A program made the position numbers and the translations under genes. The notes below the pieces were generated by a model, which saw nothing but the letters and a program-made list of their open reading frames with translations, was not told the origin of the DNA and searched no databases. A stretch of 64,000 nt of DNA from a virus. This document shows positions 51,149-61,814 of the stretch, piece by piece. Where the stretch lies: the IMG/VR virus record IMGVR_UViG_3300028030_000007, positions 1 to 64,000 of that record, one strand, 5' to 3'. Position 1 is the first letter of the stretch. Every line of letters starts with the position of its first letter.

Positions 51149-53347
51149 ATGAATGACGCACCGTTTATTGTAACAGATGACTTTGAATTATACGACAGAT
51201 TAAGTAATAACCCAAAGCAGTTCATAACAAGTGGTTTCATAACGTATATAGATAATGAAACCATGAAATGTTCTGTACGAATGGATGACAATAATGAGTA
51301 TATAGGTGTTCCAATATACATGTCCGGGGCTGGTCCTAGGTCTCAGTTTACTTTGATGCCAGAATTGGGGTCTAAGGTACTCGTTGGATGGAAACAGTCA
51401 GGAAGACGCCTTGTCGAGCCAGTAATACTAGGTTATGTGAATACCGGTATTTATCAATCTAAAGATTTTAAACCATTTTCTGTCGGATCACCTGAAGAAA
51501 TTAAAAATATACTGAATGAATTCCCTGATTTAGGTGACATAGGTGCTTTGAACCTAGGTGTTACTCGTCTAAAATCTAAAAAAGTAAACTCCGGTGACGT
51601 GTTAGCACTGTCGTCGAAGGGGTCAGATCTTACGTTAGACAAAAATTTCTATTTGTCATCCAGAGACGGGCAAGAGATTTTCACAACAGACGATTCTGTA
51701 ATTCATCGGATTAAAAATACGTTCGTTTCTGGATCTCATGGATATGAACGAAAGGGAATTATAAAAAGGTCCGGGTTTAATCTACCACCCGATTTAATAA
51801 TGTCTGGTCAGGAGACCGATGGAGAGATTAACGGAAAAGATATCGAAGATTATATAAATGAAAATATAGACGGTAATGGTGAGTTTAATGTAAAAAAGAT
51901 TGATATAAACTCTCCGGCATTCAGGAAACTCTCCCAATTTGGTTTAGTGGATACTGAGGGAAATGTACTAATAGATTATGATAAAGAGCACAAATCATAT
52001 CCATATGTTACAACTCCGTCAGGAAATCGAGTATCATATGTTCATAATATGTTCCCAGATTCTGAGTATGATGATACTAAAGAAATGTATGTGGAGAATA
52101 GGCTAGAACTATTTCATACAGATGACGGTTCCCTGAAAGTCAACGAAGAGACTGACGGATTTCAAATTGACCATCCCCTGCAACGTGTGTTTATAACAGA
52201 TGTGGTAGGCACGGTAGTCGGAAACGACGCTTATTCAAAACAAGGGAGACAACTTTATAAGAAAATATTGTCGGCTTCACTTTTCACTGATCCCAGTGGA
52301 TGGGTTAGCCCTGATAAAAAACCGGCGTTGGAACCGATTGACATGATACACCACAAAAGTTGGTGTGATTCAACCGCATTAGCTAAATACTTTAGTATAA
52401 AAGCTCCGGAAGATTCATCAAATGAATATGTGTTTGGTGTTACAAAAGAGGGTAGGGTATTCCTTCACGTTCCAAAAAGTAAAACAGGGAACGTGGATCA
52501 GATAGGCAAATCCGTTGATATGACAGTTTCCGGGCTCATTAACGCGGTGATAGGAAGTGATACAGACGGTAAATCACTTCGAATGAAAACGTCAGGTGGT
52601 ATGGAACTTGACATAGGAACGTTTAAAGACGATGAAAATAAAAACATCTCTCTTGACGTTAAGCTTAGGGGAAGGGTAAATTTAGCCTATCTTGGGGCGG
52701 AAGCTGTAGAAACCACATACGGCGGTGATAACGTAAACAGCGTCGCTGGTAGAAGTGCTAACATTGTTGGTGGCGATAGCATAAACATAACATCAGCAAG
52801 ACATGTGATTCAAGCTGAAAGAATAGAAAATAACGCCAGTAGTATGGCTTCCATGATCGGCGGATCTACGCATTTAACGGTGCTTGGCAATGCAAATCAA
52901 TACTACGGTATGCAAAAATCAACGACTTTAGCGTTAGGTCGTTCAGAAAAAATGCTAACTGGAACAGACTCTCAGATAATACTTGCCGGTGCAAAATCAC
53001 TTAATATGATAAGTGGGTCATTCTCAGAAAACATAGCCGCAGGGTCTAAAACAGTTAATGTTGGAACTGGTAATTTTTCAGCTACAGTAGGAGCTGGTAA
53101 TCTGTCGATGACAGTAGGAGCCGGGTCACTTTCCCTTTCAACTGGTGGAGGATCTTCAAGTATACAATCTGCAATTATGACAAACGTAACAAGCGGAGCA
53201 GTAACAAACATAACATCGCCGCTTGTTAGAATAGGAATGGTAGGATCGTTTGGATCTGTTTCTGGCATCCCAGGCCCTCCTGGTCCACATATTGATTATG
53301 TAACTGGAGTTCCAATAATGGGTATGTCAACAATACTCGTTGGTTAG
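51149..53347 (+). CDS. Baseplate spike protein (gp5/gpV-like)
   Basis: Central spike that pierces the outer cell envelope. Residues 27-100 form an OB-fold typical of gpV/gp5/VgrG (ITYIDNETMKCSVRMDDNNE, LMPELGSKVLVGWKQSGRRL, VEPVILGYVNTG). A large middle domain follows. From about residue 540 the chain becomes a Gly/Ser/Val beta-helix (SENIAAGSKTVNVGTGNFSA, TVGAGNLSMTVGAGSLSLST). It ends with a probable tip, SGIPGPPGPHIDYV and then MGMSTILVG. There is no lysozyme domain, which fits the separate hydrolase at 43637. The long PhoH/minus-gene insertion separates it from the hub. Confidence 0.8.
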   Translation: MNDAPFIVTDDFELYDRLSNNPKQFITSGFITYIDNETMKCSVRMDDNNEYIGVPIYMSGAGPRSQFTLMPELGSKVLVGWKQSGRRLVEPVILGYVNTGIYQSKDFKPFSVGSPEEIKNILNEFPDLGDIGALNLGVTRLKSKKVNSGDVLALSSKGSDLTLDKNFYLSSRDGQEIFTTDDSVIHRIKNTFVSGSHGYERKGIIKRSGFNLPPDLIMSGQETDGEINGKDIEDYINENIDGNGEFNVKKIDINSPAFRKLSQFGLVDTEGNVLIDYDKEHKSYPYVTTPSGNRVSYVHNMFPDSEYDDTKEMYVENRLELFHTDDGSLKVNEETDGFQIDHPLQRVFITDVVGTVVGNDAYSKQGRQLYKKILSASLFTDPSGWVSPDKKPALEPIDMIHHKSWCDSTALAKYFSIKAPEDSSNEYVFGVTKEGRVFLHVPKSKTGNVDQIGKSVDMTVSGLINAVIGSDTDGKSLRMKTSGGMELDIGTFKDDENKNISLDVKLRGRVNLAYLGAEAVETTYGGDNVNSVAGRSANIVGGDSINITSARHVIQAERIENNASSMASMIGGSTHLTVLGNANQYYGMQKSTTLALGRSEKMLTGTDSQIILAGAKSLNMISGSFSENIAAGSKTVNVGTGNFSATVGAGNLSMTVGAGSLSLSTGGGSSSIQSAIMTNVTSGAVTNITSPLVRIGMVGSFGSVSGIPGPPGPHIDYVTGVPIMGMSTILVG

Positions 53348-53354
53348 AATAAAT

Positions 53355-53936
53355 ATGCCGATTAGCCTTCCAACATTTGTTTCTTCATTTGAAACATCAT
53401 TAAGATCTAGTGGACTTAATGGTTCAATGATTTCACAAATGTCTACTGCATTAGGTAGTGGTATGGCATCTATTATGGCAACGTCTGTTCAAGTATCTAC
53501 CGTCGATGCAGGAACTAGTGGTGTTGGGACCGGTTATATGGTGGGAATAATAACAACAAAGAAAACAGATTATACACAAATGGTATCAAACCTTCATTCA
53601 AATGGAGTGAGTGGATCGTACGCTAATAATCTAGCTAATGCATTGAGTGATGGTGTATTAAAAAATTTACTTTCTTGCGCTGTTAGTACTACGCATCCTA
53701 TTGTTGGTAGTGGAAGTGGCACTGTTAAATTTACTATGAATCCACTGCAGGCGTTACCAATACTTCAGCAGTCTATGGCTAGTAGTGGTATTAATGGTGA
53801 AAGTTCAATGAAAATTGCTAACGCTTTTGTTTTCTCTCTCAGTTCCATACTGAGTTTAACCTCTATGATCATTCCAATAGTTGGTCCAACCGGTGGCGTT
53901 TCGTTTACTGGAATTGGTAGTGGAAAAATAGTATGA
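53355..53936 (+). CDS. Small Ser/Gly/Thr-rich tail protein
   Basis: A 193-residue protein from ATG 53355; a TTG at 53340 in frame would overlap the spike gene. Two related halves are visible: LPTFVSSFETSLRSSGLNGS and LPILQQSMASSGINGESSMK, plus QMVSNLHSNGVSGSYANNLA, each a helix followed by SGxxG, suggesting a three-fold internal repeat. It ends with a hydrophobic region (ILSLTSMIIPIVGPTGG). The spike and the next large gene flank it, so it is probably a baseplate component. ATGA overlap with the next gene. Confidence 0.62.
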   Translation: MPISLPTFVSSFETSLRSSGLNGSMISQMSTALGSGMASIMATSVQVSTVDAGTSGVGTGYMVGIITTKKTDYTQMVSNLHSNGVSGSYANNLANALSDGVLKNLLSCAVSTTHPIVGSGSGTVKFTMNPLQALPILQQSMASSGINGESSMKIANAFVFSLSSILSLTSMIIPIVGPTGGVSFTGIGSGKIV

Positions 53937-56900
53937 AATTACTTGATGGAATAAGATACGGTGACTATAACAATGTTAATACATTTCCACCAAATGTGGA
54001 AAAATATGCGACAATAAATGAACAACAACAATACTTGATGGTCGTTGATGGGCCTGATAAAAATTATGATATAGGATCTGAAAATTTAAGATTCCTGATC
54101 TCAAAGTCAAACTTCAAGTATGAAAATTCGTCCGGTCGTTGGGTTGTAAACGCCGGTATATTTGAAGAAACTAACAGTAAATTCGCTGACGTTGGTAAGG
54201 ACCTAACATTAGACCCGATACCACCTGATGGGTCTTATCCAATAGTTAAATTTTGCAATGAACTAGGTCTAACTCCTGTTCAAATGACAGATGAAACGTT
54301 GTCTAAACCATCAAGCGGAAAAGTTGCGTGGTCAGTAGATTCAGGGAAAATCTTACTTAATGACGATGACGTTTCTAAACATGAAGGAAAACAGATATCG
54401 TACGACGGTTATTATGATGACATAATGTCATTTGCTAGGAGCAAGATACAACACCCAGAGACTGACGCTAGTGTTGTATTTGATAAGATAAATAAATCTA
54501 TATATGTGTTTGGAGTAAAGTCTGGATCACCGAATTACTATTTTATGACAGAGTGGAAAGATGATCACAATCCACCAAAAGATTATGCATACATAGATCC
54601 AGATACTGGCGCGTTGTACATAAACCAGGATAGCGTTTCACAACTAAAATCCGATGGATATGACATATACTATGTTATAGCATCACTTAAAATTGATGGA
54701 GCTATAACTTACTTTTATAGAAGTTCAAACAATACAAACGGTGAACCTGAGGTTCCCGATTTCACTATGATAACGAGCTTCACCGATGAAATGATCGTAA
54801 GTGAACTCATTCCATCACATACTGTAAGTCTTAGCCCTGTTCCATTGACATACAGCTTAACGGTAGAAATAAAAGACAATCCGAATAACAATAATGATTA
54901 TACCGGGCAACTTTCTAGTGCTTACAATCCGAAATACAGGTATAATTATGTGATTGATTGTTTAACGTCACAGCTTAGCATGTATGAAAACAAAAAGATG
55001 CTAAAAGTGATGGAGAAAGACTCGCCATTCATAAACTTAGATGATTCGTATTTGTTTGGATATAACTCATATGTAAAGAAAAACGGTCAATTCCTGGTAA
55101 GTGATCAAGATTATTTTTTGAACGCTCAAGCCGGAATAATTGAGTTTATAAAACCGATGGGTGTCGGTAGTGCTTACTCACACATGGATGAGAAAGCATA
55201 TTTTAATGGAACAATACTATCATTAGACAATATAGTATTTACTGATAGTTATGTTGGATACTATGTTAGAAATGGATCTGAATATTATAAAATACTGTCT
55301 GTTACTAATGGACTAGCTACTATAGACTCTAACGTTACCAGCGGGGAAGCTACAGTAGATATAATAGACGGTTATGAAGTATCAGTTGAAAACGTTTTAT
55401 ATAAATTAAACTCAATACCTAAAAAATTCAATATGGTCATTGAAAACTCTGGTAACTCACTTGTTGTTGAGTGGTCAGACATAACGGTGAATGCTCAAGC
55501 CGGGCAAATAATGTTATCATTTAGGCTAAAACCCGGTGATAAAGTAACTACAACATATACTTATGTTGAAAGTGACGGATCCGAACACACAACAACAGAA
55601 GTCGCTGAGTGGGAAAATAGTGAAGTCGCCTCGATTTCTAACGGAATAATAACATTCAATGAGCATGGAAATGAACTTGTACACACGTCAATAGACGTGT
55701 ACGTTGGTGGCAGAGAATACGTATCGGGAATATTAATTAAAGACAATAGTCACATACAACTGTTGGAAAAAGTTGACGAAAGTAAAAATATAAGGATTAG
55801 ATACAGCACGTATCAATCCAATGGCGGTCAAGGTGTTGTTCAATTACAAAATGAAAACGTTTTAGTCGATGAACTTAAAACAAACAAAAATACGAATAAA
55901 ATAGTCCTGAACGGTAAATATGATATACCTAATAATGCAGCAATATTGATAGATAATATGGAATGCATAATTGAAACAGCGTCATCATATGACTCCAGCA
56001 ATGATGAAACAACAATATACATGGCACGAAATCCAACGATAGAATCTGACAACATTATGGTGTCGGATTCTAAGATTGTGTTTGACGGGGTAGTCGATGA
56101 ATCTCTCGTTGAATCAATAGCTAAAAACTCAAACTCAGTCAGTCTAACTGGACAGTTTGACATACCGCCGAATTCAATAATAACTGTTGGTGGTGACTCG
56201 TACATCGTATCTCATTCAGAGTTCGCAGATGGAAAAACCAAGGTAACTGTCAAACAATCATTCATAAAAAGCTACGTGGTATCTTCCTTGCTCTTTACGA
56301 CTCTTCCGGTATATCAGGAAGGTGACAGTGTTCTGAAGCCAGGAAAACCCATCCACGGGCCTTCAGGACTATATGTTATAAGAAATGGTCAAAAACTACC
56401 ATCATCTGATTATTCATACTCAGACAGTAGTGATGTTACTCTGAATAGTCCAATAGGGAAGGGTGACAAGATACAACTTCTTTATGCATACCATAACATG
56501 CAACACGCAGGAGACATGTTTGAAGTTGATTATCTTTATGGAATTATACCATCAAATGACAATGAGATACTAGGTCAATCCCTTGTGATGACGTTTGATG
56601 TTTATTCACCGGACACATTCTTTTATAGAACTATAGAAGACGAAAAATTTAAGCCAGATGTCATAAGTTTTATAAATTCACTCTCACCTAGTAGAACAGC
56701 AACCGGACCCGTTGTGATGAAGTCATCCTCGGTATCAAATTATGATAGTGGAATACCGGGGTTTTATTACAATCTAAAATTTTTGAATAATTGTGACTAT
56801 TTTGTGGGAACGGCACTACTTTACTATTGTGACATTATAGACGTACTTGATAATATAGTATCCAACTGTGACGGAACAGTTGTTGGTGGGTCTGATGGGA

Positions 56901-58618
56901 AGTTTAGGTATGACGGTGAATACAGGGTAGCAGATACTATTAAAGATGTGAAAAATGATATAAACGATGATCTAAGGTATAAATTAACATCTTCAATATC
57001 ATCGATGACTCCATACACAATATCATATGAGTATGAATACAAACGAATGTATGAAACGTTTTCATACAGTAGAATTTATCCACAACTTGTTACTATTGAT
57101 TGTCCAATAAATGATAAAACAGGGAAAGATGACGCTGGGGAAATAATAGGATCAACCGGATACGCGAATGTTACTGACGTGTATGAACTCGTTGAATCAA
57201 GACCTAGAGTAATTTTCACTAGTACCGTTGAAACATCTGGTCAAACTAACATGTTTGTCTCATACGATGACAATGAGCCAATACTTCATATAAAATTTGG
57301 TGATGAAATAGATGTATATGATGGATATGGAAACAAGTTCAATAGTTATCCAGTTGTATATGCAGATGATGATCGTGTAATAATTAATGGTGTGTTACCA
57401 TTTACATCAGGATCTGTACAAAAGAAAACCATAACTCAAGATTATGTGATAGGCGCGAGTTATGTTATAAACTCCGAGACCGGTGAAATTAAAAATGCTT
57501 ATTGTAAAGGATGTGATTCATACTTCAAGGCCATAGATGAAAACTCAGTCGTTAAAGTGACTCTGGCGTTTAATAACTCTGACACATCACCACTCAGATT
57601 ACCGGCTTTGTTCAGTAGTCCCCATTGCGACGATGGAAATTTACCGGAACCGTTACTTTTCCGTGATAATGAAATTTCGTTCATTGAACAAGAAAAGTAC
57701 ACAATGAACAAGATTGGGTTTGGGAAAGTAGACTCTATAACAAATAAGATATATGACGCTAATGGAATGGTAGTAGCGGGTGATACGATAAAATTTGTAA
57801 ATGGTCCGAACTCAGGTCAGACAGCTAACGTGTTGTCAACGACTGGCTCTAGTTTTATTGTTGATAAGTACTTTTCAAATGCAGATCCTACCGGAAGTGA
57901 TTTCATTTTATCAGATTTAGTATACAAAGTGTTAGACAGTGAAATTGATATAATATCAACAAATACTTATTCTAGTGGGAACGTTGATCATCTAGCCTCA
58001 CAATTCCAACAATTTGATGATTTTGTTTCTAAAATTAGTGACATCGTAGCGTCCGGCTCATATACTGTAATAAGTTCGAATTCAATAGGAACAAATGGAG
58101 TTGGAGATGCGAAATCCGGTGACGTTCTATATATGAGAACTAACGGTGGTAGTAGATCCATCTATATGATAAAGGAAGTTAACGGAACGTCAATAACAAT
58201 TGATGGTAATCTAGACTTTCCTGTAGATGGAACATTTCAAGTGGCTCGTATGAGTATGATAACGTCAACGACGTTGATCGTTGCATTAAACGATTTCATG
58301 GTTTCTACATCAAACTTCCTTGATGATACGCAAGCGTGGAAGGCTTCTGTATCGTATAGTGGCATATCGGGTCGAATGATAAAATTCAATGAAAGAAGAT
58401 CTGATATCGAATCATTTCTGACTTCAATAAGACAAACGCTCAAACAACTCAATGAGGAGAGATATCTGTGGGTAAAACTAAAGACGGACAAACTGTCGGG
58501 AATAACAATACTGATAGGAAGAGAGGAAGAAAGTATAGACGACGCGATCAAAGAGCTGCAGCAAAATCAAAAAGTACAACTTTTAATGGAAAAAATGAGT
58601 GGTCTGACTGGAACATGA
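53933..58618 (+). CDS. Very large baseplate structural protein
   Basis: A 1561-residue beta-rich protein, second longest in the window after the sheath. It contains several copies of a 60-80 residue module with a polar turn, a hydrophobic strand and an end like GDKVTTTYTYVE or GDKIQLLYAYHN, plus paired segments LNGKYDIPNNAAILIDNMEC and LTGQFDIPPNSIITVGGDSY that clearly derive from one another. No enzymatic motif is seen. The C-terminus is helical (WVKLKTDKLSGITILIGREE). It is probably a baseplate wedge or connector scaffold; similar giant proteins occur in this place in other large myoviruses. ATA codons are very frequent. Confidence 0.68.
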   Translation: MKLLDGIRYGDYNNVNTFPPNVEKYATINEQQQYLMVVDGPDKNYDIGSENLRFLISKSNFKYENSSGRWVVNAGIFEETNSKFADVGKDLTLDPIPPDGSYPIVKFCNELGLTPVQMTDETLSKPSSGKVAWSVDSGKILLNDDDVSKHEGKQISYDGYYDDIMSFARSKIQHPETDASVVFDKINKSIYVFGVKSGSPNYYFMTEWKDDHNPPKDYAYIDPDTGALYINQDSVSQLKSDGYDIYYVIASLKIDGAITYFYRSSNNTNGEPEVPDFTMITSFTDEMIVSELIPSHTVSLSPVPLTYSLTVEIKDNPNNNNDYTGQLSSAYNPKYRYNYVIDCLTSQLSMYENKKMLKVMEKDSPFINLDDSYLFGYNSYVKKNGQFLVSDQDYFLNAQAGIIEFIKPMGVGSAYSHMDEKAYFNGTILSLDNIVFTDSYVGYYVRNGSEYYKILSVTNGLATIDSNVTSGEATVDIIDGYEVSVENVLYKLNSIPKKFNMVIENSGNSLVVEWSDITVNAQAGQIMLSFRLKPGDKVTTTYTYVESDGSEHTTTEVAEWENSEVASISNGIITFNEHGNELVHTSIDVYVGGREYVSGILIKDNSHIQLLEKVDESKNIRIRYSTYQSNGGQGVVQLQNENVLVDELKTNKNTNKIVLNGKYDIPNNAAILIDNMECIIETASSYDSSNDETTIYMARNPTIESDNIMVSDSKIVFDGVVDESLVESIAKNSNSVSLTGQFDIPPNSIITVGGDSYIVSHSEFADGKTKVTVKQSFIKSYVVSSLLFTTLPVYQEGDSVLKPGKPIHGPSGLYVIRNGQKLPSSDYSYSDSSDVTLNSPIGKGDKIQLLYAYHNMQHAGDMFEVDYLYGIIPSNDNEILGQSLVMTFDVYSPDTFFYRTIEDEKFKPDVISFINSLSPSRTATGPVVMKSSSVSNYDSGIPGFYYNLKFLNNCDYFVGTALLYYCDIIDVLDNIVSNCDGTVVGGSDGKFRYDGEYRVADTIKDVKNDINDDLRYKLTSSISSMTPYTISYEYEYKRMYETFSYSRIYPQLVTIDCPINDKTGKDDAGEIIGSTGYANVTDVYELVESRPRVIFTSTVETSGQTNMFVSYDDNEPILHIKFGDEIDVYDGYGNKFNSYPVVYADDDRVIINGVLPFTSGSVQKKTITQDYVIGASYVINSETGEIKNAYCKGCDSYFKAIDENSVVKVTLAFNNSDTSPLRLPALFSSPHCDDGNLPEPLLFRDNEISFIEQEKYTMNKIGFGKVDSITNKIYDANGMVVAGDTIKFVNGPNSGQTANVLSTTGSSFIVDKYFSNADPTGSDFILSDLVYKVLDSEIDIISTNTYSSGNVDHLASQFQQFDDFVSKISDIVASGSYTVISSNSIGTNGVGDAKSGDVLYMRTNGGSRSIYMIKEVNGTSITIDGNLDFPVDGTFQVARMSMITSTTLIVALNDFMVSTSNFLDDTQAWKASVSYSGISGRMIKFNERRSDIESFLTSIRQTLKQLNEERYLWVKLKTDKLSGITILIGREEESIDDAIKELQQNQKVQLLMEKMSGLTGT

Positions 58619-58734
58619 GAAATGATGATTTTGTACAAAAGCTCAAGAATCTAAAAGGTATACTTGAAGCGTCTATGGAGAAGGAAAAGAAAAAAGTAAG
58701 AATCATACAACAAAAAATAGAAAAGTATAAATAA
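58615..58734 (+). CDS. Short Lys-rich helical protein
   Basis: A 39-residue basic helix (MRNDDFVQKLKNLKGILEAS and a KKKVRIIQQKIEKYK end) starting in an ATGA overlap with the previous stop and ending directly before the next ATG. An in-frame GTG at 58468 with a good SD (AGGAG, about 9 bases upstream) would add 49 residues read inside the previous gene in another frame. Both starts are possible; the coupled ATG is preferred because it follows the rule of the operon. Confidence 0.5.
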   Translation: MRNDDFVQKLKNLKGILEASMEKEKKKVRIIQQKIEKYK

Positions 58735-61122
58735 ATGTCTGAAGAGAAACAAAGTTGGCAAAATGGTATTATAAAGTTTAGTGGTTTTGACACAGAACCA
58801 CTAGATAGTATCATAGACGCTCTTCAATCTGTAGAAGATGCTCTTCAAGCTATCATAGACATTTTGCAAGCATTTATGATCGATGTTAATCCGTTTAGCA
58901 TCGGTGGTATCATAAATGCTTTTATCCAAGCTATAAAAGATTTTCTTGAACAAATAACTAACTCAGGATTATTTATACTACCGATCATTCCTGATATGTC
59001 AAGGGATGACCTTCAATCAATCATTGAATCAATACACGGTGGATATGATAAGTTTGAGTCAAAAGTAGTTGGAAAACTTTTAGATGAAGCTGATATAAAT
59101 CGTCCTGAGTTTAATACTAAGATGAGCGTGGCTATGATGGTCATGTATATGGGTGCTGATTATCCATACGAACTCATTAGAGAAATAATGGCATTGATGC
59201 AGCTTCTTAATGTTGCTAACAAAGAGCTGTTTCTTCCCGCCCCAATAAATGTAAAAGTAAATCAAATAAAACAAAGTGGAGATGTTGTCGGAAGTTTCAA
59301 AGAACTTTTTGACTCTGATGATGAACTGAATAATTCTTCCCTTGTCGTTGAGTGGACTATGGGAAGTGCGTCTGCTAACGTTGAGGGAGCGATAATAAAT
59401 AGAGTAACGTCAATGATATCTACCTATAGCTATCCGAATTTTCTTATTGAAAGATTTGAAAGTAAGAAAAAGACAATTGTTAAATTAGACTCACCGGGCG
59501 GGACGTTTGTAAGCAAGGCAAATGAATCAATAAAGGTATATACAGAAAATTCAAACCCACTAGTTACCACTAAGGTTTCATTAAGAGAGAAGGATGGGTC
59601 AATATTTAATGTACCTAATAAGGTAATGTTTTATGATAGTTCTGATGGTACGTCAAATATTATAGATAACATAACAGATAGTTTTAAATTCACTGATAGT
59701 AATCTAGAACCAGAAACCAGTTATTATTACAGGGTGAGAGCTTGTTTTGGTGACCCAAGCAAGTATATTGAGGCTGTTGACGATTTCAATAGCGGTAATG
59801 ACAAAGCCTTTGATAATTATTATAAGAAAACTCCTGCAAATGAATGCATACTTGAATTCGGTGGTGACTTTCATATGGGAAGATCATCACTTATGGTTGA
59901 TGGTAAGATAGTAGACGCGATAACAAAGGTCCCAGGATCATTGTCTAGTGATAATGATTTATATAATCAGGTTCATACTGTTATACTAGCCGGTGCTATA
60001 CTTGGGATGGACATGCAGCCGTATAGACAGTATGATGATGATTACCTTGTAAAAATGAAGACAGGATTTGGACTATTATCTAGTCTTCATAGCGATCTTC
60101 AAATGCTTAGGGGTGTTGAAAAATACTCATATGGATTTGCTAGGAGTAAATTAGTCTCAATATCTGTAAGAAAGTTAGCCAATAAAATAGTTGAAAGTCT
60201 GATAAATAATTATGAATTTAGGAATGATGTAGTCTATAAACTCAGTGAAGCGTTCGAAATAGCAAGTACAATAACACATAGTAATGTAAGCTACATGTTA
60301 TTCTATGATAAAACAGCGTCAGTTGGAATACAAAATGACGTGTTACTCGATGAATACCTAAGATTACCACTAAAGGATCCATTCAGAGTTGAGTATGCTC
60401 AGATAACGTCAGATAAACAGATACGTTTAGATTTCCCAATACCACTTGAGCACGTTTCATATGAGTCTAGACAAAAGATAGCGGACGCTATAAATCAAAT
60501 GATGGTATTAGACTCGTACAATAGTGGATATTTACAGTGGAGGTCAATAACTGTTGGGGACCTGTTTAATACAATAGTGCCATTCGTTATGGATCTGATT
60601 AATTATCTAGACTCACTCATGCATGCTTTAAAGAGTATACTATCTAAAATAATACGTTTGTTAGAAAATCTTAAACAAAAAATAAATGATCTTAAATATA
60701 TCATAGAAGCGATAGAAGCAATAATAAAGATGCTCGTGTTAGACATTAACGTATCGCTTCTAACCTATAGTGGTGATGCTACAAATCAAGATTTGGTTGA
60801 TATAATGAGAAATTCTGACAATAAACCAAGTCTAAACTCTAATAATAACTGTCATTCGGGTATTGTGTTCTTAGCTGGCGGTCCTGGGTCTGGTGCCGTT
60901 CGAGCGGTGGAAACGTTGGCGTTTTTACTAACGTTAGGGCAGATGAAACCGGAGTCAGGAGTTAACCCACAAATTGATAAATTGTTAGAATCATACGATG
61001 ACACAAAAGAAAAGATCGATGAAACGTATGATGATATATTTGAACCGGATGATATATCAGAAGATGAAGAAAAGAACAAGAAAATAATAAGAGGCGATAT
61101 TGATAAACTTTCAAATCTTTAG
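58735..61122 (+). CDS. Baseplate structural protein with amphipathic and FN3-like segments
   Basis: A 795-residue protein. The N-terminus contains repeated amphipathic helices (IIDALQSVEDALQAIIDILQ, IGGIINAFIQAIKDFLEQIT). Residues 215-345 look like an FN3-type sandwich (VVEWTMGSASANVEGAIINR; SNLEPETSYYYRVRACFG). The C-terminal half has hydrophobic helices (FNTIVPFVMDLINYLDSLMH, then a long Leu/Ile/Lys helix) and an acidic end (DDIFEPDDISEDEEKNKK). No enzyme motif. It is probably a baseplate wedge component that may touch the membrane; function inferred. Confidence 0.62.
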   Translation: MSEEKQSWQNGIIKFSGFDTEPLDSIIDALQSVEDALQAIIDILQAFMIDVNPFSIGGIINAFIQAIKDFLEQITNSGLFILPIIPDMSRDDLQSIIESIHGGYDKFESKVVGKLLDEADINRPEFNTKMSVAMMVMYMGADYPYELIREIMALMQLLNVANKELFLPAPINVKVNQIKQSGDVVGSFKELFDSDDELNNSSLVVEWTMGSASANVEGAIINRVTSMISTYSYPNFLIERFESKKKTIVKLDSPGGTFVSKANESIKVYTENSNPLVTTKVSLREKDGSIFNVPNKVMFYDSSDGTSNIIDNITDSFKFTDSNLEPETSYYYRVRACFGDPSKYIEAVDDFNSGNDKAFDNYYKKTPANECILEFGGDFHMGRSSLMVDGKIVDAITKVPGSLSSDNDLYNQVHTVILAGAILGMDMQPYRQYDDDYLVKMKTGFGLLSSLHSDLQMLRGVEKYSYGFARSKLVSISVRKLANKIVESLINNYEFRNDVVYKLSEAFEIASTITHSNVSYMLFYDKTASVGIQNDVLLDEYLRLPLKDPFRVEYAQITSDKQIRLDFPIPLEHVSYESRQKIADAINQMMVLDSYNSGYLQWRSITVGDLFNTIVPFVMDLINYLDSLMHALKSILSKIIRLLENLKQKINDLKYIIEAIEAIIKMLVLDINVSLLTYSGDATNQDLVDIMRNSDNKPSLNSNNNCHSGIVFLAGGPGSGAVRAVETLAFLLTLGQMKPESGVNPQIDKLLESYDDTKEKIDETYDDIFEPDDISEDEEKNKKIIRGDIDKLSNL

Positions 61123-61131
61123 GACGTAGTA

Positions 61132-61788
61132 ATGTTTAATTTCAATGGAGTATTTACAGATAAACAATGGGAAGCTTTCAGAGCTTTCACACTCGTTCAA
61201 AGAGTTGATATAGAAAAAAGAATGACGTGGCTAAAAAGGGAGATACTGAAAACAGGCATATTCACTGCTGAGTATGAGGGAAACTTTCCTAAAAAGTTTT
61301 CGGTTTTTCCGTTAGATTCTTATGGTGCTAAATTACTTGACGCATACAGAATGTTAGGTGGTGTACCTGAGAGGGACATGCTACTTCGTAATAAAGAGTA
61401 CCCAGCGTATTTACAAAAGGGTACACAGTCAAGTATGGATGGCGACGCTACTAAATCGTTTGGATCATCATTCTCTGACGGATTTCAAATAAAGAGTGAA
61501 AACATAGACGATAGAGATACAGCTGGTGTCATAATGAGACTTAAAAGTTGGCAGTCTGACGTGATACAGGCTAAAAGAGAAGCCATTCAATATAGAATAA
61601 AAAAAGCGATGGACATGTCAGATCAAATAATTAATGAATACGAACTTTTAAGTAAATCATTGAAAGACCAAATAGATCATGATATTGTAATAATATCTAT
61701 GTATGTATATGATCCAAATAACATACAAATATATGAGGGAGACCGATTCGGTCTAGAGAAATTTGAGCATGAAGATCCTCTTACATAA
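61132..61788 (+). CDS. Uncharacterised baseplate-region protein
   Basis: A 218-residue protein in the baseplate operon. It starts MFNFNGVFTDKQWEAFRAFT and has a central polar loop (QKGTQSSMDGDATKSFGSSF), a helical segment (REAIQYRIKKAMDMSDQIIN) and a mixed C-terminus. No family recognised. Its place between two baseplate proteins suggests a structural or assembly role. Confidence 0.58.
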   Translation: MFNFNGVFTDKQWEAFRAFTLVQRVDIEKRMTWLKREILKTGIFTAEYEGNFPKKFSVFPLDSYGAKLLDAYRMLGGVPERDMLLRNKEYPAYLQKGTQSSMDGDATKSFGSSFSDGFQIKSENIDDRDTAGVIMRLKSWQSDVIQAKREAIQYRIKKAMDMSDQIINEYELLSKSLKDQIDHDIVIISMYVYDPNNIQIYEGDRFGLEKFEHEDPLT

Positions 61789-61814
61789 ACCTTTAGTTTA
61801 CGGTTGTTTGTAAG

